DNA from: Thalassiosira profunda
Taxonomy: Eukaryota; Bacillariophyta; Thalassiosirophyceae; Thalassiosirales; Thalassiosiraceae
DNA: 13,009 nucleotides
Direction of reading: 5' to 3'
Assembly: GCA_036939355.1 (NCBI GenBank)
Contig: JALLAP010002301.1
Location: forward strand, 1 to 13,009
This document shows positions 6,772 through 13,009 of this stretch, piece after piece; the first letter of the stretch is position 1, and the number at the start of each line of letters is the position of its first letter. Below the pieces are notes generated by a model. The model did no database searches. It saw only the letters and a list, made by a program, of their open reading frames with translations, and was not told where the DNA came from. A program made the position numbers and the translations under genes.

Positions 6772-7968
6772 TCAAAACCAACAACCATCGGCCGCATCGT
6801 CTGCACCGTCGTCGTCGTCGTCCTTCCCACGAGACGACAGCCCCCGCGCCTGATCCCTCTTGTCGCGCAGTATCTTCGCCAGAGACACGGGTGGAGCATC
6901 GGGAGCCGCCCCCGGCACATTCGCCGCCCCCTCCCCATCTTTCTCTTCGCCGGGGTTCGTCGCATCCTCCACCCCGGCCGGTTCCCCAGCGGGCGCCTCG
7001 TCCTCCTTCCGAAAGGCCAATCCCGGGTCGTAAAACTCGTCCATGGCCGGCAGCGCCTCGCTTGCCGCACCGCCCTTCTTCGTTTGCCCCTTTTGGCGCA
7101 GCAGCATCAGCCGCCCCACCCGCGCCTCGTACGAGGCCTGCTCCACGTTGTCCAGGGCGGCGTTGTCGTCGTAGGGATCGGCGTCGGGGTCCTTTTGCTT
7201 CTTCTTCTTCTTTTTCTTCTTCTTGGATCTCTTCTTCTCCTCCTGTTTTTGGGTGGGCGGCGCCTCCGTTTCCTCACCGGCCGCCGGTGTGGCCTCCTCG
7301 GCAGCTTTGGCCTCGTCGTCGTCGAGCAGGGCGTTGAATTCGTCCCACACCTCGTCCGATACGGTGGCAGAAAAGCCGCTTCGTTTCTCCCCATTGGGTC
7401 GTGCGTTTTCCGCCGGAGCAGGTTCAGGGGCCGAGGTTGTTGCTTCGGTCTCCACTGCGCTCCCCGGTTGGTGCACCATCGGGCCACTGACATCAAGTTT
7501 CTCCCCAAACTTCGTTGCCCGCTTGCCTTTTCCATCTTTCTCAACAGAGCCACTGTCGGCAAACCTGGCAGCGGGCGCAGGGCGATCTGAGGGCTTTTGA
7601 GGCACATGATTCGATTTGGAGGGAGGAAGTTTGCCATCTCCCCCGTCATCTTCGTCCGAAGAGGAATCGTCGTATCCCGCCATCAGAGATCCCAGCGCCC
7701 CGTCATTATTTTTGGGCGCACCCTCCGCAACGACAGCCGACGGTGCCGCGGCAGCAGGCGTCGACGAGTATTTGGACTTGCGCAGGATCCCGCCCCCGGC
7801 CGACGAGGGGGGCAGGGGGCGCTTCCTCCCGGCTGCAACTGCAATCTCAATCTCAACCGCCGGGGTATCCTGGTCCGCCTCGCCAGCGCTCGCCTGAGTG
7901 GTGGCCAGCTTCGACCGCGCCTCGGCCATGCGGCGGCGGAGATCGGCCTGTTTGGCCGAGCGGGACAT
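6772..7968 (-). CDS. Highly charged low-complexity protein with poly-lysine run, unrecognised
   Basis: The protein has 398 residues from the chosen start (MSRSAKQADLRRR). Most of it is Ala/Pro/Glu-rich and probably disordered, but four compact motifs stand out: GSLMAGYDDSSSDEDD (93-108), VWDEFNALLDDDE (207-219), YEARVGRLMLLRQK (280-293) and DEFYDPGLAFRKED (310-323). Islands like these often mark short binding peptides of nuclear or RNA-processing scaffolds; that is inference, and I know no family match. Nine consecutive lysines (249-257) follow KKRS and could act as a nuclear or nucleolar signal. The C terminus is a helix-like stretch (SLAKILRDKRDQARG), then an Asp run and GCWF. An in-frame ATG at 8187 would add 73 Arg-rich residues overlapping the opposite gene's leader; the ATG at 7968 has G at -3 and gives a more protein-like start. 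It is divergent from the F-box gene. Confidence 0.7.
   Translation of the reverse strand: MSRSAKQADLRRRMAEARSKLATTQASAGEADQDTPAVEIEIAVAAGRKRPLPPSSAGGGILRKSKYSSTPAAAAPSAVVAEGAPKNNDGALGSLMAGYDDSSSDEDDGGDGKLPPSKSNHVPQKPSDRPAPAARFADSGSVEKDGKGKRATKFGEKLDVSGPMVHQPGSAVETEATTSAPEPAPAENARPNGEKRSGFSATVSDEVWDEFNALLDDDEAKAAEEATPAAGEETEAPPTQKQEEKKRSKKKKKKKKKQKDPDADPYDDNAALDNVEQASYEARVGRLMLLRQKGQTKKGGAASEALPAMDEFYDPGLAFRKEDEAPAGEPAGVEDATNPGEEKDGEGAANVPGAAPDAPPVSLAKILRDKRDQARGLSSRGKDDDDDGADDAADGCWF
7198..7224 (-). repeat. Poly-lysine codon run (AAG/AAA)
   Basis: Nine lysine codons in a row on the minus strand, all AAG except one AAA, form an imperfect trinucleotide repeat inside the charged protein gene. 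It may vary in length between strains, and long lysine runs can slow ribosomes. The sequence itself does not show either effect. Confidence 0.7.
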
Positions 7969-8220
7969 TGCGGCGGTGGCGAGGCTTCGGCGGCGGCGGA
8001 GGGCGAGCGGGATGCGAGGGAGCGGGGTTGGTGAAAATGAAAAATGAGAGGTCCCGGCGCGAGCGCGAGCTCGGCGGCGGACGGCGGACTTCCAGCCAGA
8101 CAACCAAAAAGGAGCGCCTGCCACCGCAGTGGTGGACCATTGACGTCGAAGCCCCCCGCAGCGCACTCTCCCTCCCAGCACCCCCAACCCTCCCGACTGG
8201 TAGAGGCGGAAGCGGGTGTA
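7969..8220. promoter_or_regulatory. Divergent promoter region between the charged protein and F-box genes
   Basis: The 252 bases lie between the chosen start codons of two divergent genes, so both promoters should lie here or reach into the leaders. No TATA box is obvious. CCACC-GCAGT-GGTGG (8121-8135) is an inverted repeat, and 5 bases further is TTGACGTCGAA (8140-8150), whose GACGTC core resembles bZIP (CRE-like) sites. Both frames stay open beyond their chosen ATGs and overlap here, which I read as a consequence of high GC rather than as coding. Confidence 0.45.
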
Positions 8221-9678
8221 ATGGCGAGCAGGTCAGCGGCCACCAGCCAACAAGGCGAGGCCGCACCGCGCGGGAGGCAATTCCACCTGGCCCCCGCGCA
8301 AAAGGCCGCCCTCCGCGCCGCCGTGCTCAGCGCCCTCCGCCACCCCGACGGCGAGGTCGACGCGGGGTGTTTGCAAGTTGCAATGGACGAGGGCCTGCCG
8401 GAGCAGGCCGTTAGGAACGCGGCGGCGGTGGCCTGTCAGAGGGACGCAGATAATAGGGAGGCGAGGGCGCGGGCGCCATCCACCACGCCCGGAGCCCCAG
8501 CGCCGAGCAGCAGTGGACCACAATGGACCATGGATGCCAAAGCCAGCAGCAGCAAGCGGAGGAAAACCGCTCCCAGCGATGGCATCGGCCTGGGTAATTT
8601 TCCTGACGAGGCGCTTGCTCATGTGGTTGGATACCTTCCGCGCCCATCTCGGGCACTCGCGGCCGTCTCCTTTGCCTCTGATGTGTGTTCGTCTCCGAAC
8701 GACGGGGGCGGCAATTATACGAGCAGGGCTATCCTCGGACTAGTCGGAGCGGCAGACCGCGAGTTATGGGAGGTGTTGGATTTTGGGGAGATCGAGGGGA
8801 GCCTGGCTGCAAAGATCTCGGACGCCGACTTGCAGTCGGTCTTGGTCTGCATTCACGCCAAAACGAATCTAAAGAGGCTGAAGCTCTCAGGCTGCATGAA
8901 TATTTCGGGCGCAGGGCTATCGCCTCTCAGAGGCTCCAATATATTGGAGCAGGTGGATTTGAGCATCGCCGGCGAGCGCGAAAGTCCCGTTTTGGATCCT
9001 GAACCGCTCATATCTTATGAGCATGTGTTGCCCGTTCTCGACAGTGTCATTGCAAGGGAGGACAACTCCCTCAGACACCTGCATTTCCCGAAGTTTTGGC
9101 GGTCAGAAATAGGTTATTCGAGGCCCTTTGACGAGTTCCTGAATAGGTGCAACGATATGTTTGAGGAACGAGGCGTTGACTGTGAACAATGCGACCAATG
9201 GGTGGACGAAACTCCCCGGGCGCCAAAGGGGAGAAACCCTTGGTTCCCCGACGACGGGGATGGCTGCGGAGTGCAAAGTTTCACGTGCTACGAGTGCTTG
9301 AAGAACGTTTGCTGTGATTGCTACGACGATTGTCAGATGCTGTGCATTCAACAATGCAGGAGGTGCGAGAGAAAGTACTGCAGCGAATGTGCGGTACTGC
9401 ATTCTTGCTGCGGCACATCTTGCGGGATGAAGGGATCGAGGGGATGCGGTGGCTTTTTGAGGACAAGGACGGGCTTGGATCCTTGTCCTGTCACCATGCG
9501 GTTCTGTGAAACATGCTTCCCCTTTCCTGATCCTGCGGAGATTGCATCGTGTGATGTTTGCAGTGCACCAATCTGCTCGGAATGCCTCGAGTCTCATAGG
9601 TGCTGGAATTGTGGTTCGTGTAACTGCAGAGATTGCTTTGATCACGAAGATGCCCATCGCTGCGATCAGTGTGCGTGA
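8221..9678 (+). CDS. F-box / LRR-like protein with 32-cysteine C-terminal domain
   Basis: The protein has 485 residues from the ATG at 8221. Residues 1-90 hold an Ala-rich helical stretch of unknown type (LAPAQKAALRAAVLSALRH). Then comes MDAKASSSKRRKTAPSD (104-120), a nuclear-signal-like leader, and an F-box-like stretch NFPDEALAHVVGYLPRPSRAL (about 126-146). A short LRR-like segment follows (LKRLKLSGCMNISGAGL, about 217-233). The last 164 residues (321-484) contain 32 Cys, many as CxxC pairs, with few His, resembling a tandem RING/B-box/IBR-like zinc domain without an exact match. F-box proteins usually bind SKP1 and recruit targets to a cullin ubiquitin ligase. I recall the F-box leader from a Thalassiosira family. 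The start is uncertain: ATG 8221 has G at -3 and G at +4; ATG 8530 would begin at MDAK, as family members often do; ATG 8044 adds a non-protein-like stretch. The stop directly follows the last CxxC. Confidence 0.75.
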   Translation: MASRSAATSQQGEAAPRGRQFHLAPAQKAALRAAVLSALRHPDGEVDAGCLQVAMDEGLPEQAVRNAAAVACQRDADNREARARAPSTTPGAPAPSSSGPQWTMDAKASSSKRRKTAPSDGIGLGNFPDEALAHVVGYLPRPSRALAAVSFASDVCSSPNDGGGNYTSRAILGLVGAADRELWEVLDFGEIEGSLAAKISDADLQSVLVCIHAKTNLKRLKLSGCMNISGAGLSPLRGSNILEQVDLSIAGERESPVLDPEPLISYEHVLPVLDSVIAREDNSLRHLHFPKFWRSEIGYSRPFDEFLNRCNDMFEERGVDCEQCDQWVDETPRAPKGRNPWFPDDGDGCGVQSFTCYECLKNVCCDCYDDCQMLCIQQCRRCERKYCSECAVLHSCCGTSCGMKGSRGCGGFLRTRTGLDPCPVTMRFCETCFPFPDPAEIASCDVCSAPICSECLESHRCWNCGSCNCRDCFDHEDAHRCDQCA

Positions 9679-10066
9679 CCGATGTGATGGACATCACAGG
9701 GTTGCACATCAGGGTTGGACGCCAATTTTCGACGGGAATATGAGGGATGAGTAAATGGGGATACAATGAGAAATGAGTACGGTGCAAATTGTCCTCTACA
9801 TCTTCATAAGTAATGCACACAATACCTGACTGTTGCAGCTGCTGAAGGCTGCTAAGAGGGCCCTTGAGCATTTTATTGGTCGCCTTCATCCCCTGCGTTC
9901 ATTCAAGAGGAGTGTACCCGGGACTGAGTTTGAAGAAGATCGGCTTCCGAGTCACGAGTACCCCACAAAGCACAAAGTCGAATTGACGACCGAGGTCACC
10001 CGCGACGTTGCCATTGAAACGACGGCGACGGAGGAGCCGCAGCGCGAGGCGCGGATCATCTAGAAT
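9679..10066. promoter_or_regulatory. 3' flank of the F-box gene and promoter region of the PP4R1-like gene
   Basis: These 388 bases lie between two plus-strand genes. The first 20 bases hold a palindrome (9683-9698), followed by an imperfect direct repeat around ACATCA..GGGTTG (9691-9717). ATTGG at 9875-9879 is a CCAAT box in reverse orientation, about 190 bases before the next ATG. The frame of the following gene is open upstream from about 9833 but is closed by TAG at 10061-10063, which supports 10067 as the start of that protein. Confidence 0.45.
9683..9698. repeat. Perfect palindrome just past the F-box stop codon
   Basis: TGTGATG (9683-9689) and CATCACA (9692-9698) are perfect 7-bp reverse complements with a 2-base centre, starting 4 bases after the stop codon. 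The loop is too short for a full RNA hairpin, so as RNA the inner pairs would open. The function is unknown. Confidence 0.5.
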
Positions 10067-13009
10067 ATGTCGGCGACCCCGCAGCAGCAGCTGTCGGCAG
10101 CGGCGGCGGCTGAGCCCGCGCAGCCGGCTGCGGGAGGTGCACCATCCGCGGCACCTGCCGCCCCCCGCGCCCCCCAACATCAACAGCAACCCCAACAGCC
10201 CGCGGAGGCCAATCCCGCCGCGGTCCAGGCCGCTGCGGAGGCCCCTCCCCCCGCCCAACCCGCCGCGCCGCGCTTCGAGGACCTCACGATCGACGACGAC
10301 CTCCCCTTACTGCCGCGACTGCAACGCTACGTCCGCTCCAGCATCGCGCTGCAACGGCTGGTGCACGTGCGGATGCTCGGCGACGCCGCGTTGGAAGCGG
10401 GGCGGCAGCTCACCGCCACCGAATTGGTGCCCTTGCTGCCTCCACTAGTTAGAGACGGCGAGGCCATCATTCGACAGCGGCTGTGCTCCGAGCTCAAGGT
10501 GCTCAGTTTGGTGCTCATGGGCATGACGCGCACCACCGAGGCCCCGCCCGTTCCTGGAAGCGGGATCACGAGCCTGCCGCAGGTGCCCAAGCCGGACAAA
10601 AGCTCCAAGTACTACAAGGTCATGGTGCACCACCTTTTCCCCCACCTGTACACCTTGATCTCGGATCCGGACAACGAAGTGCGGAGGGCCGCGAGCGAGA
10701 ACATCGTCAAGCTCGCTTTGAGAGTCGACAAGGACGACGTGGTCGCGCTGGCATTGAGCATTCCCCTGCGATTGGTCAAGGAGGGCCAGAAGCGGGCGTC
10801 CCACCCCGAAAGCGCCGGGGCCGATCCCACGAAGGGCGGGGGCGCCAATCCATCCACGCCCGCGGAAGATTTGCTCGTCACGGCCAGCAACCTCTTGGCG
10901 GACTTGGCGTCGTTCCTGCCCCCGCCGCGGCTATCGCCCGAGGTGACCGCGAAGTACCTCTCGCCGACGGTGCTGGCGCTCGCGGAGGATCCCAATTTCA
11001 GGGTGCGGCGGGCGGCGGTGCAGGCCCTTCCCCGAATGCTCGGCTCGGCCACCCTCGACGACGTGAAAAGACGATTGCTCCCGCGGTTCGTGCAGCTGAG
11101 CGGCGACGAAATGTACCGCGTCCGAAAGGCCAGCGGGGAGTGTTTGGTCGACGTGAGCCGGGCGCTGGCCGTTTTGCCGTGGCGGATTCATTTCAGCGAC
11201 GTGTGGATCGAGCACGACGCCCCCAAGAAGAAACGGAGGGGCGGCGACGAAATGGACGCACGGTAAGTGGGAGAAATTTGAACTGTTTGAAAAATCAAAT
11301 GGTCGTTTGAAAATTTTGACCATTTGGAAATTCGAATTGAATTTTCAAAATCCAATTTGGAAATTCAAATTGAATTTTCAAAAGACCGTTTGAATTTTCA
11401 AACGAGCGTTTGAATTTTCAAATTGAATTTCAAACTTTTCAAATTTCGAAGATTGAATTTTGCTCACTTGCCTGTCGTTTCAACCAACCAAAGCGCCGCG
11501 CCCGATGAAGACAGAGCGGCAAACGAACGCATCGCTGCAGACGTTGCCAACGTCGACGTCGCGGCCCGGGCGTTCTACAAACCTCGCACCGCGCAGCAGC
11601 TTGCCGCGCTGGAGGAGACGCGGCGCGAGTGCCACGAGATCCGCCGGAGGGCCCTGTGCGCCGTCGCCAAGCAGTTATTGGACGACGGGAACAAGTTCGT
11701 GCGGTACGGGATGATGCAATTCCTCGGCCCGCTCATCGCGAGCTTCTACCCGCTAGACAGAGGAAGCATGACGGGCGGCATGGGCGGGCTGCTGTTCTGC
11801 GGGACCAAACGGGCGGAAAGCGGAAGTGCGGAGGGAAGCGAGTTCGGCACGCTGGGGATCGGCGTCGAGGGCGTGGCCCTCGCCAAGGGCGCCACGGGGC
11901 TGGGGCGGGCCGACGTGCCCGCGCGAGGAGGCCAACCGGCATCCTTGCACACCGTCGACGACGTGCTGTCGTTCAACCACAGCCTGCACGGATTGGAGCT
12001 CGTCCTCCACGGCGAGTCGCCGACGACCCTCGCCATTTTAGGATACGGGGGGGGATGCCGCGCCGACAAGGACCCGTTCGGGACGATGGGCCCCCAGTTC
12101 TTCCCCCACGCCAACGGCATGGTGGGTCGGAGCTCGGCCCTCGACGACGACGACACCGACGCGTTTTTATTCACGGCGAATTACGAGCGGTACAATGAGG
12201 CGCGGCCGCGGGCAGATGAGGCCCCGGTGCCGCGCGCGGCGCTCCCCAAGTTCGCGTTGGAGGCGCGGTCGGACGCGCTGGCGCTGGCGCGGATCGTGCT
12301 GCATCGCGCGGGGAGGGTTCCGGCCAACGACGAAAACATTCCGCTGCCCTGCCCGTCGTTAATGTCCGGACAGCCGGACCCGGAGGATTTGGAGGCCATC
12401 GGCGCCGCGCTGTTGGAACCGTTCGTGGCCATGGCCTCGTGTCGCACCGGGGAGGAGACGACGGATGCCGAAATGAGGGTCTACTGCGCGTACTCACTGC
12501 CGGCCGTAGTGTTGCTCTTCGGCGAAAAGGGATGGGAAAATGACGGCCTGCGGAAGTGCTTCCTCGACTTAATTGGACACCACCGCGAGCCGGAAGGGGA
12601 CGACGAGGAGAACGCCGGCGCTCCGCCCCCGCCGCCGCTGCCGGTCAAACGGTGCCTGGCCTCGAGCGTCCACGCGGTGGCCCGCATGCTCGGCCCGGAC
12701 GTCGCCTCCAGCGATCCCGCGTTCTTGTTCACCTTCGAGAAGGCCTTCTTGCGGGACCCGGACGAGGCCATCCGGCTCAACGTCTTGAAAAACCTGGCGT
12801 CTTTTCTGGGCGCCCTGCCCCCGGGCGACGGGCCGGGGCATCGCAACGGCTACCTTCCCGTCCTGCACGCCATCATCGCGGGCGAGGACGTGCTCGGCGC
12901 GTCCAAACGAAGGAGCGCGAGCAACCCCGGCGTGCTGAACTGGCGGCAGCGCGGCGCCGTGGCGCGCGCCCTCCCCGATTGGATCGTCCTGTTCGACGCC
13001 GATCGGGCC
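10067..13009 (+). CDS. HEAT-repeat phosphatase regulator of PP4R1 type, two exons, 3' end outside window
   Basis: Joining exon 1 (10067-11262) to exon 2 (11494 to the window end) gives 904 residues in one frame, with an Arg codon split as CG/C. Residues 1-68 are an Ala/Pro/Gln-rich leader. HEAT repeats start near 78. Family-like stretches are YRVRKASGECLVDVSRAL (350-367), FVRYGMMQFLGPLIASFYP (467-485) and YCAYSLPAVVLLFG (729-742); the last strongly resembles the animal PP4R1 sequence around HCAYSLPG. VKRCLASSVHAVARMLG then continues the C-terminal HEAT block. Between the two blocks lies a long variable region (about 486-700), as in animal PP4R1. That family binds the PP4 catalytic subunit and directs it to targets; a PP2A-A-like scaffold is the main alternative. 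A basic loop, KKKRRGG (387-393), lies just before the intron. TAG at 10061-10063 rules out an upstream start. The C terminus is missing. Confidence 0.8.
11263..11493 (+). other. GT-AG intron in the PP4R1-like gene
   Basis: The donor is GTAAGT (11263-11268), a perfect consensus match, and the unspliced frame hits TAA at 11264-11266. A branch-like CTCAC (11463-11467) precedes a pyrimidine-containing stretch and the first frame-compatible AG, ending at 11493 (AAAG). A second frame-compatible acceptor, CAG ending at 11514, would remove 7 more codons. The intron is AT-rich against GC-rich exons and is filled with related short repeats. Its phase is 2. Confidence 0.85.
11322..11427. repeat. Tandem near-palindromic AT-rich repeats inside the intron
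   Basis: Two copies of a 33-base unit (11322-11354 and 11355-11387) differ at one base over the first 29, then diverge. They are followed by two 20-base units (11388-11407 and 11408-11427) that share GTTTGAATTTTCAAA. All are variations on TTGAAWTTTTCAAA, which is close to its own reverse complement. Similar pieces extend on both sides, from about 11286 to 11458. Confidence 0.7.

Noticed and set aside
7198..7224. The CTT/AAG run as a splice pyrimidine tract or poly(A) tail remnant.
   Set aside because: It lies in frame in a continuous coding region and encodes lysines within a charged segment.
8044..8220. A 59-residue N-terminal extension of the F-box protein.
   Set aside because: It is Pro/Ser/Ala/Arg-rich, lies in the divergent promoter and overlaps the leader of the opposite gene.
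7515..8414. A 299-residue plus-strand frame spanning the charged gene's 5' part and the divergent promoter.
   Set aside because: Arg/Pro/Gly-rich, crosses two better-supported genes, and lacks any recognisable domain.
10483..11310. A 275-residue frame overlapping the first exon of the PP4R1-like gene.
   Set aside because: It is a frame-shifted reading of HEAT-repeat codons, Gly/Arg-rich, and runs into the AT-rich intron.
11286..11458. The AT-rich repeats as a CRISPR array or replication origin.
   Set aside because: Units are unequal and without unique spacers, and they sit inside a spliceosomal intron of a eukaryotic gene.
11267..11493. Reading the PP4R1-like frame as ended by the TAA at 11264-11266, with the rest of the region as a separate gene.
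   Set aside because: A perfect GTAAGT donor overlaps that TAA, a frame-compatible acceptor follows, and the downstream frame continues the same HEAT family to the window end.

Overview
The window looks like nuclear DNA from a centric diatom, most likely Thalassiosira and probably close to T. oceanica. Three things point there. Genes are packed on both strands with single, long, GC-rich reading frames. The only intron I can place has canonical GT-AG ends and is AT-rich. Two of the proteins (the LRR protein at 745-2586 and the F-box/Cys-rich protein at 8221-9678) belong, as far as I recall, to families that are greatly expanded in Thalassiosira genomes. There are no bacterial operon features, no rRNA or tRNA, no CRISPR array and no recognisable transposon.

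Layout, left to right: (1) the C-terminal part of an aldo/keto reductase on +, cut by the window start (1-675). (2) After a 69-bp gap, a convergent nuclear leucine-rich-repeat protein on - (745-2586). (3) A 3.1-kb single-exon gene on - for a nuclear protein with an AT-hook, a four-Cys zinc ribbon, acidic linkers, a long coiled coil and a basic tail carrying RVxF, KEN and CDK-type motifs (3204-6335). (4) A highly charged, low-complexity protein on - with four compact motifs and a poly-lysine run (6772-7968). (5) Divergent from it across a 252-bp shared promoter, an F-box/LRR-like/Cys-rich protein on + (8221-9678). (6) A two-exon gene on + for a HEAT-repeat phosphatase regulator of the PP4R1 type (from 10067, cut by the window end), with an intron at 11263-11493 built largely from tandem, near-palindromic AT-rich repeats.

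There is no evidence that the genes form one pathway. Several are probably nuclear: an AT-hook protein, two proteins with basic nuclear-localisation-like tails or leaders, and a regulator of a PP2A-family phosphatase. The best candidates for something undescribed are the AT-hook/coiled-coil protein, whose tail resembles mitotic PP1-docking proteins in motif content only; the F-box protein ending in a 32-cysteine domain; and the repeat-built intron. All assignments come from reading the sequence without database searches.
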